Positions 41,960 through 50,399 of a stretch of 63,040 nucleotides of DNA are shown one piece after another; the first letter of the stretch is position 1, and every line of letters starts with the position of its first letter. The DNA lies in NCBI GenBank assembly GCA_039961675.1, contig JABRWC010000041.1:1-63040 (forward strand). The letters are read 5' to 3'. The notes beneath the pieces were generated by a model. That model did no database searches and was not told the origin of the DNA. It saw nothing but the letters and a program-made list of their open reading frames with translations. A program made the position numbers and the translations under genes. This DNA is from JABRWC01 sp039961675 (lineage in GTDB: Bacteria; Planctomycetota; Phycisphaerae; UBA1845; Fen-1342).

Positions 41960-43306
41960 ATGGAGCCCACCACCGTGGACACCACCCGAACGCCACGCAC
42001 GCCGCCGGGACTCTCCGGCAGCGCACCGCGGCTGAAGATCCACTGCGCGCACGACCCCGCGCTGGTCGCCGAAAGCTCCACACCCGTGCTACTAATTGGC
42101 AGCCGCCGGGACTGCCAAATCTCGCTCCAGAACAACGAGGTCTCGGCCGTCCACTGCGCCGTGGTCAACACCGGGCGCGACATCGTGGTTCTCGACCTGT
42201 GCAGCCGGACCGGCATCTCCGTCAACGACCAGGCGGTCCAGGTCGCGCGCCTGTTCGCGGGCGACGTGCTGAGCGTCGGCGGCGTGCGGTGCCAGGTGTC
42301 GGGCGAATCCGCCGCCGGCGACGAAGCACGATCCCGCGACATTGCAGAACTCGACTGTCCACTGCGCCTTGCCGTCAATGGCGAGACGCGGGAGCTCAAG
42401 CGGCTCCCGGCGGTCGTCGGACGCCGCAAAGCCTGCCACGTGATGGTGGATACGCCGGACGTATCGCTGGCTCACGCCCTGCTGTTCACCATCGACGGGC
42501 GTCCGGTCGTGTTTGACGTGGGCAGTCGCTCCGGCACGTTCGTCAACCAGGAACGCATCGACGTGGCGTGGCTCGCCGATGGCGACGTGATTGACATCGG
42601 GGGCGAGAAGCTCACAGTGAATTGGTCCGGCCCGGTCGGTCCGGCGCCCGCGCCCTCCTGCGACGGCGACGCGGCAGTCGAGAATGCCTTGCGTACGCCC
42701 GCCGGCAAGGTCCTGCTGGACTTCACAGCGGTCCACCCGGCACACGCCGGAACATGCTCCGCCGAGTTGTCCGAGCTGCGCACTCTCTTCGTCGCAGCGG
42801 CGCAGCGACTGGCGGGCATACACGAAAGGATCGCGCGGCATGCGGCGGAGCTGATGCAGCGCGAGTCCGAAGTTGCCCAGCGCGAGGCCGGCTTTAGCGA
42901 GCGGCAGAACGCGCAGGACCGTCGCGCGACGGAGCAGGACGAATTGCAGAGATCGCTCGACGCCCGCGCGGCGGAACTCGCGCGGGCGCAGGAGGAGATC
43001 GCGGCGTCCAAGCGGGCGCTCGATGAGCGACGGGCTGGGATCGAGCAGCGCGAGGCCGCCGTCGCCGGCGTCGAAGCCGACCTCGCCGAGCGCGCGCGGC
43101 AGCTCGCGGCGCGAGAGCAGCTCGAGCAGCAGACCGCAGCACAGATCGAGCACTTCCGCCGAATGCTCGCCGACGTGAGCAGCACGCTGAACAGCGGGAA
43201 CACGGACGCGGGGGCTCAGGCCGGCGCATTCGTCGCGGAGCGCCTACCCGCTCCGCTGATCCAGAAGCCCATTTTCCCGCGCGGTCCTGCATCGCTTGCC
43301 GGCTAA
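41960..43306 (+). CDS. double-FHA protein with C-terminal coiled coil
   Basis: 448 aa, cytoplasmic. FHA domain 1 (about 22-105) has GSRRDC, SAVHC and SRTGISVN; domain 2 (about 120-215) has VGRRKAC, SLAHA and SRSGTFVN. Both therefore keep the core phosphothreonine-binding positions, although H is not followed by the usual residue in the second. From about residue 265 to 420 there is a long heptad-rich coiled coil (QREAGFSERQNAQDRRATEQ ...). The ATG at 41960 is chosen by homology; upstream codons look non-coding. A scaffold reading Ser/Thr kinase signals is likely, but the kinase is not here. The stop overlaps the convergent glycosyltransferase stop by a few bases. Confidence 0.75.
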   Translation: MEPTTVDTTRTPRTPPGLSGSAPRLKIHCAHDPALVAESSTPVLLIGSRRDCQISLQNNEVSAVHCAVVNTGRDIVVLDLCSRTGISVNDQAVQVARLFAGDVLSVGGVRCQVSGESAAGDEARSRDIAELDCPLRLAVNGETRELKRLPAVVGRRKACHVMVDTPDVSLAHALLFTIDGRPVVFDVGSRSGTFVNQERIDVAWLADGDVIDIGGEKLTVNWSGPVGPAPAPSCDGDAAVENALRTPAGKVLLDFTAVHPAHAGTCSAELSELRTLFVAAAQRLAGIHERIARHAAELMQRESEVAQREAGFSERQNAQDRRATEQDELQRSLDARAAELARAQEEIAASKRALDERRAGIEQREAAVAGVEADLAERARQLAAREQLEQQTAAQIEHFRRMLADVSSTLNSGNTDAGAQAGAFVAERLPAPLIQKPIFPRGPASLAG

Positions 43307-44481
43307 CTCGGCCGCCGCTGGTTCAGCACGCGCGCGATCCAGGCGCGCATTTCCGTCAGGAATCTTTGCCGGCCGAAGCGCTGCATTTCGACGTGCATCC
43401 GCGGCGCGTCGAATCGCATTGCCTCGGCGCGCTCGATGCCGGCTTTCAGTCCTTCGACGGTCTGGTCCTGAAACAGAACGCCGGTCGTGCCGTCGCTGAC
43501 GGTCTCAACGGCGCCGCCGGCGCCGAGCGCGATGACCGGGCAGCCGTTCGCCATGGCCTCAACTGGGATCAGCCCGAAGTCCTCCACGCCGGGGAACAAC
43601 AACCCGCGCGCCCGCCGGTAGTGCTCGTGCAGCACATCATCCGGCTGGTAGCCCAGAAACTTCGTGCCGTGGTCCCCGGAGCGCAGCTCGGTCTGCTCGC
43701 CGATCACGACCAGTCGCCGTCCGAGCCGCCGGCACGCCTCGATCGCAAGATCGAGGCGCTTGTACGGCGCGTTGTGGCCGACGAACAGGTAGTAGTCCTC
43801 GCGCGGACCCGCGTGCGGCGCAGGCGGCAGGTCCACGGGCGGATGCACAACGGCCGCTTCCCGCCCGTACCAGCGGCGGATGCGGTCGGCCACGAAGCGC
43901 GAGTTGGCGATGAACTGGTCGACCCTCGCGGCGCCTCGCGCGTCCACGCGTCGCGCGACGTCCGCCGACCAGCGGAACAGCGCCCGCGCCGGCGGCGAGA
44001 GCGTACGTTCGTACACGGCGCGCAGCTCGTCATCCCATACGTAGCGCATCGGCGAGTGGCAGTAGCAGATGACCTTGCTCTGTCCGTGCGGGCGCATCGC
44101 CTTGACCATCGCGGCGTCGGAGCACAGCACCAGGTCCGCCGGCGGCAGTCGCGTGCGCTCCGCCGTCCAGGCCAGCAGCGCGAGCAGCTTCGGGTAATGT
44201 GCCGGCGCTCCGGGCACGAAGCGCAACCACGAGGCGTGCACGTTCGTCCAGCGCCCTCCCGTGCCGCGACGGTCGTACACCAGCGTATGGATCGGGCTGG
44301 TCGGCAGCAGCTCCCGCAGCGCCGCGAGCACTTTCTCGCCGCCGCGGTGCCGCACCAGCCAGTGGTGCGTCAGGATCGCGGTGCAGCGCCGCTCGGTTTC
44401 CCCTGGGGAACTGCCTCCGGCTTCCCCGAACGCTGCGCCGGCGCCTGGAGCGTGCATCTGGCGCTGCATGGTCCGCCGCAT
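43303..44481 (-). CDS. family 4 glycosyltransferase
   Basis: 392 aa, GT-B fold. N-terminal: TAILTHHWLVRHRGGEKVL and VICYCHSPMRYVW; C-terminal: YYLFVGHNAPYKRLDLAIEAC, GVEDFGLIPVEAMANGCPVIALGAGG (the E-x7-E motif) and TTGVLFQDQTVEGL. It transfers a sugar from a nucleotide-sugar, probably in surface polysaccharide synthesis. The ATG at 44481 has GGGGAGG just upstream. It is divergent from moaD. Its stop overlaps the convergent FHA gene. Confidence 0.9.
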   Translation of the reverse strand: MRRTMQRQMHAPGAGAAFGEAGGSSPGETERRCTAILTHHWLVRHRGGEKVLAALRELLPTSPIHTLVYDRRGTGGRWTNVHASWLRFVPGAPAHYPKLLALLAWTAERTRLPPADLVLCSDAAMVKAMRPHGQSKVICYCHSPMRYVWDDELRAVYERTLSPPARALFRWSADVARRVDARGAARVDQFIANSRFVADRIRRWYGREAAVVHPPVDLPPAPHAGPREDYYLFVGHNAPYKRLDLAIEACRRLGRRLVVIGEQTELRSGDHGTKFLGYQPDDVLHEHYRRARGLLFPGVEDFGLIPVEAMANGCPVIALGAGGAVETVSDGTTGVLFQDQTVEGLKAGIERAEAMRFDAPRMHVEMQRFGRQRFLTEMRAWIARVLNQRRPS

Positions 44482-44567
44482 GCTACCTCCCCGGATTCCG
44501 TCCGGCTGAACACCGCCCGCACCGCTCCGTTGCACAGCGATTGCCGGCGGAACTACACTCCTGCGCA

Positions 44568-44825
44568 ATGGGCGACCCGACGGGAATTACCGTGCTGGCG
44601 TTCGGTAGCGCCGCCGGGGTGCTGGGGTGGTCCGCACGATACATCCCGGTCGCCTCCGAGACGAGCCTCGCCACGATTGTCGCGCGACTCGAACGAGAAT
44701 GTCCACGGCTGGTCGAAGCACGCGGTCGGATTCGGTTCGCCGTCAACCGGGCGTACGCAACGCCCGAGTCGCTGCTGCGGGCCGGCGATGAGTTGGCGAT
44801 CATTCCGCCGGTCTCGGGAGGTTGA
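44568..44825 (+). CDS. moaD: molybdopterin synthase small subunit
   Basis: 85 aa ubiquitin-like sulfur carrier ending in the required Gly-Gly (IPPVSGG). Internal ARGRIRFAVN and LRAGDELAIIPP match MoaD. After thiocarboxylation it feeds sulfur to MoaE for molybdopterin. It starts at 44568 and is followed by moaE after 51 bp; no other moa genes are in the window. Confidence 0.9.
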   Translation: MGDPTGITVLAFGSAAGVLGWSARYIPVASETSLATIVARLERECPRLVEARGRIRFAVNRAYATPESLLRAGDELAIIPPVSGG

Positions 44826-44855
44826 GCGGCGGGTGCCGCGCGTTCCAATATGGGC

Positions 44856-44875
44856 AGGACAGGACAGGACAGGAC
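44856..44875 (+). repeat. AGGAC x4 short tandem repeat before moaE
   Basis: Four exact AGGAC units sit just upstream of the likely moaE ATG at 44877; each unit can act as a Shine-Dalgarno core. Confidence 0.9.
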
Positions 44876-44876
44876 G

Positions 44877-45314
44877 ATGTCGGCTCAGGATCGCGGCGCG
44901 GCGCGCCTGGTTCGCGAACCCATCGACGTGGTTCGCCTGGAAAGCGAGGTCCAGGACGCGCGCGTCGGGGCCGTCGCCACGTTCGTCGGCGTCGTGCGGA
45001 CCGAATCCCGCGCGGACGGCGTGCCGCTTCGGGCGCTCGAATACTCCGCGTACGAACCGATGGCGGCGAGCGTGTTGCAGCAGTTGGCCGCAGATGCCGC
45101 CCAGCACGCGGACGTTTACGCGATCCGCATCGTGCATCGACTTGGTACGCTGCACGTCGGGGAAGCGTCCGTGGCGGTCGTCGTCGGGTCCGCTCACCGC
45201 GCGGCGGCGTTCGACGCGTGTCGCGAGGCCATCGAGCGGCTCAAGGCCGAAGTCCCGATCTTTAAACGCGAGATCTGGGACGATGGTGGGGCGAGTTGGG
45301 TGGACGGGATCTGA
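44877..45314 (+). CDS. moaE: molybdopterin synthase large subunit
   Basis: 145 aa from the ATG at 44877; an ATG at 44850 upstream of the repeat would add nine residues (MGRTGQDRT). Family elements: GAVATFVGVVRTESR, LEYSAYEPMA, IRIVHRLGTLHVGEASVAVVVGSAHR, and the catalytic-lysine segment EVPIFKREIW. It forms the MoaD-MoaE heterotetramer converting precursor Z to molybdopterin. The presence of this pair implies molybdenum enzymes elsewhere in the genome. Confidence 0.95.
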   Translation: MSAQDRGAARLVREPIDVVRLESEVQDARVGAVATFVGVVRTESRADGVPLRALEYSAYEPMAASVLQQLAADAAQHADVYAIRIVHRLGTLHVGEASVAVVVGSAHRAAAFDACREAIERLKAEVPIFKREIWDDGGASWVDGI

Positions 45315-45350
45315 GCCGGCGGCGATACGAGCGCTTCTCGGCGGCGTGCG

Positions 45351-46226
45351 ATGACGCTTCGGCGAGTCACTGTGTGGATCGGTGCGATTCCGGTCGTGAT
45401 CTCGGCCGCGTGCGGCGAGCGGCCGACGGAGCCGGCGCCGGAGGCGCGCCCCGCAGCCAGCGCTCCCGCAACGCAGGCCGCGGTCACAGCCGGCTCAACC
45501 AGCGGCGCCTTCGAGCCTGTGCCCGAATCGGCGAACTGGTCGGCTGCGGAAGCGTTCGCCGGCCTGCACGATCCGTCTTCGGCGATCACGCGGAGCGCGG
45601 CATTGCGCCTGCTGCGGCTGTCCGACCTCGCGCCCGTGTGCTTGCCGGCAGTGATATCGGCGGACCTTGCGGAGCGCCTGCGCGTGGTCGCGCTGTCCGA
45701 GAGCCTGTACGTTTTCGGGCGCGAAGTGTCGCCCGGACAGCTCGCATGCCCCGTCCTGCTTCGGACACCGGGAGTCGCGCAGCTTCCAAATGCCGCCGCG
45801 GACGCGGACTCTGCCGAGCTGTTCGTCTCGGATGACGTCGACCTATTCCCGCACGTACTCGTGGACCCCGGCACGGTCCGCATCGTCGGCGACGAGCTGC
45901 GCGACGCGATCGTGGCCTCGCGACTCGGGCCGGCACGTTTCACCGTATTGCGAGAAGACCATCGCAGTTGTGTCGCGCTTGTGCTTCCCGCGGCGCCGCC
46001 GGACAAGCCGCGCGAGATCGCGCGCTATCGCTGGGACCCGTACGAGCTGATGTTCATGGGACCGGCGTCGGACGCATTTCCCGGCGACGTGGGCGGCCGG
46101 TTCGAGATCGATCTGCATCGAAGTTCGGCGCTCGTGCCGGTCGGCGGCGAAATCCCGGCCTCCGCGCCGAACCCGCCCCCCCGAACGGAGGACCGCCCGG
46201 CGAGCCAGCCGATCCCGCCCTGGTGA
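45351..46226 (+). CDS. hypothetical lipoprotein
   Basis: 291 aa. VTVWIGAIPVVISAAC is a lipoprotein signal with the cysteine near residue 21, followed by an alanine/proline linker. The remaining domain has conserved-looking aromatic and acidic segments (LYVFGREVSPGQLACPVLLRTP, LFVSDDVDLFPHVLVDPGTVR, YRWDPYELMFMG), but I know no family for it. It starts 36 bp after moaE and ends 30 bp before nth, so all may share a transcript. The C-terminal 30 residues are proline-rich. Confidence 0.6.
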   Translation: MTLRRVTVWIGAIPVVISAACGERPTEPAPEARPAASAPATQAAVTAGSTSGAFEPVPESANWSAAEAFAGLHDPSSAITRSAALRLLRLSDLAPVCLPAVISADLAERLRVVALSESLYVFGREVSPGQLACPVLLRTPGVAQLPNAAADADSAELFVSDDVDLFPHVLVDPGTVRIVGDELRDAIVASRLGPARFTVLREDHRSCVALVLPAAPPDKPREIARYRWDPYELMFMGPASDAFPGDVGGRFEIDLHRSSALVPVGGEIPASAPNPPPRTEDRPASQPIPPW

Positions 46227-46256
46227 CACCGGGTCGCCCGCTTTCAGGAGACGCGA

Positions 46257-47096
46257 GTGAAACCAACCGCCGTGCGTCGAAAGTCTCGCAAGGTCGCCGC
46301 CAAGCCGCCTCGGCCCGGTCGCGCACGCCCGGCCGCGGCCGCCGGTGACGGCCGAAGCGGTTTGGCCAAGCCCCGAAAGCTCCGCGAGATTCCGGAGCAG
46401 CGCGCCGCGCGGGCCGCGAGCCTTCTGGCAACCTTGCGCGAGCTGTACCCGGACGCGAACTGCGCGCTGCGCCACGGCAGCGCGTACGAACTGCTGGTCG
46501 CGACGATCCTGTCCGCGCAATGCACCGACGAGCGCGTCAACCGCGTGACGCCCGCGTTCTTCGATCGCTTTCCCGACGCGCGCGCTTTGGCAAGCGCGGA
46601 CCCCGACGAGGTCGAAGCGCTCATCCGCTCGACCGGTTTCTTCCGCAACAAGACGCGCAGCCTGATCGGCATGGCCCAGGCCGTCTGCGCCAAGCACGGC
46701 GGTGAAATACCAGATTCGATGGAAGCGCTGCTGGAGCTTCCCGGCGTGGCCCGAAAGACGGCCAACTGCGTGCTCGGCACGTGGTTCCGCAGGAACGAAG
46801 GCGTTGTGGTCGACACGCACGTCGGGCGGCTGGCCACGCGCCTCGGGCTGCTGACCAATTCGCGCAGCGCCAAGGACGCCGTGCGAATCGAGCGCGAGTT
46901 GATGACGCTCTTCCCGCGCGAATCCTGGACGTACTTGTCGCACGCGCTGATCCTGCACGGGCGCGGCGTATGCGCGGCGCGGCGGCCCCGCTGCGAGGCG
47001 TGTGCGCTCTCGGACCGTTGCCCCAGCTCCGATGCGCCTCAAACTCCGAATCCGGGCGTTCGCCCGGGGGCACGATCAAGCCGCGCCGAATTGTGA
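46257..47096 (+). CDS. nth: endonuclease III
   Basis: 279 aa, longer than E. coli Nth (211) because of a basic N-terminal extension of about 50 residues. The helix-hairpin-helix ELPGVARKTA supplies the catalytic lysine, and VVVDTHVGRLATRLGL the catalytic aspartate. The 4Fe-4S loop C-x6-C-x2-C-x5-C (CAARRPRCEACALSDRC) is complete. It removes oxidised pyrimidines and nicks abasic sites. The GTG at 46257 has AGGAG upstream. Confidence 0.95.
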   Translation: MKPTAVRRKSRKVAAKPPRPGRARPAAAAGDGRSGLAKPRKLREIPEQRAARAASLLATLRELYPDANCALRHGSAYELLVATILSAQCTDERVNRVTPAFFDRFPDARALASADPDEVEALIRSTGFFRNKTRSLIGMAQAVCAKHGGEIPDSMEALLELPGVARKTANCVLGTWFRRNEGVVVDTHVGRLATRLGLLTNSRSAKDAVRIERELMTLFPRESWTYLSHALILHGRGVCAARRPRCEACALSDRCPSSDAPQTPNPGVRPGARSSRAEL

Positions 47097-47221
47097 CCGC
47101 GCGCAATTCCTGTTCGAGGCGTGTTCTACCGACCGACTGGTCCGCATTTCCCGACGCCGGCGTACTCGATTGCAACCGGTAACACGGATCGGTCGATGAA
47201 TCCGGCGGACTCGGGTCGCAT

Positions 47222-47611
47222 ATGCAGTCTGCCATGGCGAGAGACCAGTTCGTGGGATTCCTCGTCGCACGTGGGGACCTGCGTCTCGAGCAAGCGCAGT
47301 TCGTGCGCGATCTGACGCCACAGTTTCGAGACAGCGTCGCAGCGCTTCTGGTGCGTAACAATCTCCTCGACCCATGGAAGATCGACGAGCTGATCGCCTC
47401 CGGCGAGGCCGACGTCGCGTCGGCGCTCCGGGACCGCGGTTGGCTCGACAACGACCAGGTTCGACGGGTGTTGGCCGTCCAGGAGCTGCGCGAACTGATC
47501 GAAGTCGGCGAGGCCGCGGTGATCCAGGGCCTGCTGAGCGCGCCGAGGTTCCAGGCCGCGCTCGTGGCGTTCCTCGAATCGCGGGAGACAAAGGCTGGGG
47601 AGCGAACCTAA
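47222..47611 (+). CDS. hypothetical 129-aa helical protein upstream of HDOD-GGDEF
   Basis: It is all-helical and acidic, with no signal peptide or cysteine, so cytoplasmic. Segments such as FVGFLVARGDLRLEQAQFVRDL and VAALLVRNNLLDPWKIDELI suggest repeated short helical hairpins. An ATG at 47234 (MARDQF) is also possible. It ends 14 bp before the signalling gene at 47626 and probably acts with it; I know no family. Confidence 0.6.
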   Translation: MQSAMARDQFVGFLVARGDLRLEQAQFVRDLTPQFRDSVAALLVRNNLLDPWKIDELIASGEADVASALRDRGWLDNDQVRRVLAVQELRELIEVGEAAVIQGLLSAPRFQAALVAFLESRETKAGERT

Positions 47612-47625
47612 CGGAGCTGAGAGAG

Positions 47626-49140
47626 ATGCTGAACGAGCTGATGGATCGGATTCGCAAGGCCGATCGGCTTCCTTCACTTCCGAGCGTGGCGCTGGAGGTG
47701 CTGCGGCTTACACGCAACGACGACGTTTCCGTGGAACAACTGGCGCGTGTGATTCAGAACGATCCCGCGCTGTGCGCCAAGCTGCTCAAGATCGTCAATT
47801 CCTCACTGTTCGGCGTCCCGCGCGAGATCGCGTCCGTCCGCCAAGCCACTGTGATTCTCGGCCTGCGGTCCGTCAAGGTCATGGCGCTGAGCTTCTCAGT
47901 CGTGGACGTGCTGCGCGTGCGCGAGCGTGACGAGTTCGACATGGAAGGCTACTGGCGCCGGTCGCTGAGCACCGCGGTGGCAGCGCGCCTGATCGGCAAG
48001 GAGGTCGCGCCCCAGCTCGCCGAAGAAGCCTTTGTCGCGGGCCTGCTCGCGGATATCGGCGCATTCGCAGCCTGGCGCTGCTCGCCGGCCGCGTACGAGC
48101 CGGTATATCGCTCGGCGCTGGAGCAACGGCAGCCGTTGTGGCAGGTCGAGAAGGACCGGTTGGGCGGCTCGCACGCCGCGATGAGCGCCGCGCTGTTGCG
48201 CTCGTGGAACCTTCCGGAAGCGATCTGCCGCGCCGTCGCGGCGCACCATGGAGAGGGCCTTGAGTCCGTTCCGCAAGGCGGCGCCCTGCTCGCGCACATC
48301 GTTCACGCCGGAGCGCTTGTGGCCGAAATGTTCTGCGGCGACACGGCCCCGAGCGAGCTCGATGCGGTTCGCGAGCGCTGTCTGCACCTGACGGGAATCT
48401 CGGCCGCAGGTCTGGAGGGCGTCTTCTCCCGCCTCGACAAGTACGTCCGCGAGACGGCGGTCCTGCTATCGGTGCCGGTCGGCGAGACGCTCAGTTATGA
48501 GCGACTCCAGTCCGAGGCGGCGGCGCAGCTCGCCGAGCTTTCCGTTCAGGCCGAGGTGGAGCGTGCCACCGCCGCCCGGTCGGCCGACGTGGCGCAGGCC
48601 GAGGCCTCGCGGCTGGAGCGCGAGAAGCGTGAAATCCTCGAGGTCGCTTCCACGGATGGGCTGACTTCGCTGGCGAACCGGGCCGCGTTCGACAAGCGGC
48701 TCGAAGAGGAGCTTTCGCGGTCGCGCGTCAACGGCAGGCCGCTGAGCCTGATCCTCATGGACGTGGACCACTTCAAGCGCTTCAACGACACCCATGGACA
48801 CCAGGCCGGCGACGCGGTCCTGCGGGCCGTCGCGCAAGCGGTCAGGGGCGTCGCGGATCCAGACGGGCTGGTGGCGCGCTACGGAGGCGAGGAGTTCGCG
48901 GTCATCGTCCTGCGAAAGGCGGGCGATGAGCTCCGCGCCCTGGCCGAGCAGATCCGCTCGGCGATCGAGGCGCGGACCGTCTGCCATGAGGGAAAATGCC
49001 TGCGCGTCACCGCCAGCCTGGGCGCCGCGACCGTCCGACCTGGCGATTGCGATGCGGGTCCGCGCGAGATCATCCGCCGGGCCGACGAACGCCTGTACGC
49101 GGCCAAACGCGCCGGGCGCAACCGCGTGGTGATCGATTGA
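47626..49140 (+). CDS. HDOD-domain diguanylate cyclase (HDOD + GGDEF)
   Basis: 504 aa, cytoplasmic. Residues about 5-205 are an HDOD domain: LPSLPSVALEVLRL, LARVIQNDPALCAKLLKIVNSS, RQATVILGLRSVKVMALS, AFVAGLLADIGAFAAW. A helical linker follows. From about 340 there is a GGDEF cyclase with STDGLTSLANRAAFDKRL, DVDHFKRFNDTHGHQAGD and GGEEF (420-424), the active type making cyclic di-GMP. The RxxD inhibitory site expected five residues before GGEEF is absent. The ATG at 47626 has GGAG upstream; the frame continues upstream over the previous gene without homology. Confidence 0.9.
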   Translation: MLNELMDRIRKADRLPSLPSVALEVLRLTRNDDVSVEQLARVIQNDPALCAKLLKIVNSSLFGVPREIASVRQATVILGLRSVKVMALSFSVVDVLRVRERDEFDMEGYWRRSLSTAVAARLIGKEVAPQLAEEAFVAGLLADIGAFAAWRCSPAAYEPVYRSALEQRQPLWQVEKDRLGGSHAAMSAALLRSWNLPEAICRAVAAHHGEGLESVPQGGALLAHIVHAGALVAEMFCGDTAPSELDAVRERCLHLTGISAAGLEGVFSRLDKYVRETAVLLSVPVGETLSYERLQSEAAAQLAELSVQAEVERATAARSADVAQAEASRLEREKREILEVASTDGLTSLANRAAFDKRLEEELSRSRVNGRPLSLILMDVDHFKRFNDTHGHQAGDAVLRAVAQAVRGVADPDGLVARYGGEEFAVIVLRKAGDELRALAEQIRSAIEARTVCHEGKCLRVTASLGAATVRPGDCDAGPREIIRRADERLYAAKRAGRNRVVID

Positions 49141-49260
49141 GCGGCGGTGGCAGCGCTCGACGCTGCCGATCGCCATGTCTTCGACGAATCGCGCGTCGGA
49201 TGCCCGTGATGGCGACCCGACAGGTAAAATCCGGACCTTGTCCTTGTACGCCACCCAGAT

Positions 49261-49288
49261 GCCGCGAATTCCTGAGACGGAACACTAG
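49261..49288. mobile_element. half copy of the MITE-like element at a stop codon
   Basis: Reverse orientation: CTAGTGTTCCGTCTCA (49288-49273) followed by GGAATTCGCGGCA, matching the left part of the copies at 34856 and 60623; the rest is missing. The TAG stop of the MauE-like gene (49287-49285) lies in its CTAG end. Confidence 0.7.
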
Positions 49289-49770
49289 GCCGGCGCCGGC
49301 GCGCCCTCGACGCTGATTCGCGGAATGCGCGGCGCAAATCGGTGGGCGTACCAATCGAGCAGCAATGCGGCGATCAAGACGAGGTTCAGCGCGATCCCGC
49401 GCCAACCGGAGAATATTTTCGACAGGAACGCGAACGGTCCGCTGAAACAACTGCAATCGATTCGCAGACCTGCGACCTCTTCGTACAGTTTCAGGCCGGT
49501 GAACCCGACGAGCAGCAGCAGGAGCGAAAGCCGGACCTCGAACCGCCACAGCCCCAGCATGAGCAACAGGGCGCAGAACCCCTCGAACCACGGAAGAGTG
49601 AATGCGATGGCGTTCGTCATCGCTGTCGGCACGGCGCGATAGGCCGCGACTCCCGCCGCGAACCCGGCCGGGTCGGCGATCTTCCCGTAGGCCGCGGCGA
49701 GAAACACCGCGCCGACGATCAGCCGCGCCACCAGCGCCGCCGTGCGCCACTTGCCGTCGCTGGTGGTCAT
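49285..49770 (-). CDS. MauE/DoxX-like membrane protein
   Basis: 161 aa with four membrane helices. RLIVGAVFLAAAYGKIADPAGFA is the DoxX/MauE-type first helix, and IDCSCFSGPF gives a CxC pair as in MauE, which helps disulfide handling in methylamine dehydrogenase maturation. It overlaps the rhodanese gene by one base (TGATG), so they are coupled. A redox or sulfur-transfer role with the rhodanese is plausible. The ATG at 49770 is preferred to the preceding GTG. Confidence 0.75.
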   Translation of the reverse strand: MTTSDGKWRTAALVARLIVGAVFLAAAYGKIADPAGFAAGVAAYRAVPTAMTNAIAFTLPWFEGFCALLLMLGLWRFEVRLSLLLLLVGFTGLKLYEEVAGLRIDCSCFSGPFAFLSKIFSGWRGIALNLVLIAALLLDWYAHRFAPRIPRISVEGAPAPA

Positions 49771-50399
49771 CACCCGCCCTCGCCTGAGCCGTCGCCGCCA
49801 AGCGCCTCGGCAGCGCCGTCTGAATCACCTTCCCCAGAGGTCCCGGTTTCGGCGGAATCGGCCCCGTCGTCGGCCGGCTCGTACCCGCTCCATTCATCCG
49901 GGCCGCTCTCCGTGGGCAGCCCCGCCGCCAGGATGCCCTCCCAGCCGGGGAAGTAGATCTTCATCCCGGACAGGCCGAAGCTCTCCATCGCGACGTACAA
50001 CTCTTCGGCGAGTTCGCAGTCGGGCGCGGTGCAGTACAGCACGATCGGCTGCCCCTGGAGCTGGAACAGCCGGTCCAGATTGCGCTCGATATGCTCCGGC
50101 TCGACATTGAGCACGGGCGGATACGACGAGATCGACAGGTGCTGCTTTTCGAATTCAGACCGCGGGCGCGCGTCGATCACGACGGCGCCCGCGTCGATCA
50201 GCTCTATGAACGCGTCCAGGTCGATCCCGACCGTGCGGCGCAGCTCCGCGTGCCGCTCGTTCACGTGGCTCCGGAGCTCCTGCTTCTTCTCGATCGCCGA
50301 AACGTCCGGCTTCCACGACAACCCGCGGATCGGCACGTGCACAGCCGCTGCGGCGGCCGAAAGCAGCAACAGGGCCAGGATGCGGTACGCCGAACGCAT
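49770..50399 (-). CDS. exported rhodanese-like protein
   Basis: 209 aa. The N-terminal helix (ILALLLLSAAAAAVHVPI) is a signal or anchor. The rhodanese domain (about 55-160) has VVIDARPRSEFEKQHL and an active-site loop LYCTAPDCELAEEL, with the catalytic cysteine in YCTAPDC. The C-terminal 40 residues are acidic and glycine-rich. It is sandwiched between DUF1573 and MauE/DoxX genes with one-base overlaps on both sides, a gene set often kept together. Confidence 0.8.
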   Translation of the reverse strand: MRSAYRILALLLLSAAAAAVHVPIRGLSWKPDVSAIEKKQELRSHVNERHAELRRTVGIDLDAFIELIDAGAVVIDARPRSEFEKQHLSISSYPPVLNVEPEHIERNLDRLFQLQGQPIVLYCTAPDCELAEELYVAMESFGLSGMKIYFPGWEGILAAGLPTESGPDEWSGYEPADDGADSAETGTSGEGDSDGAAEALGGDGSGEGG

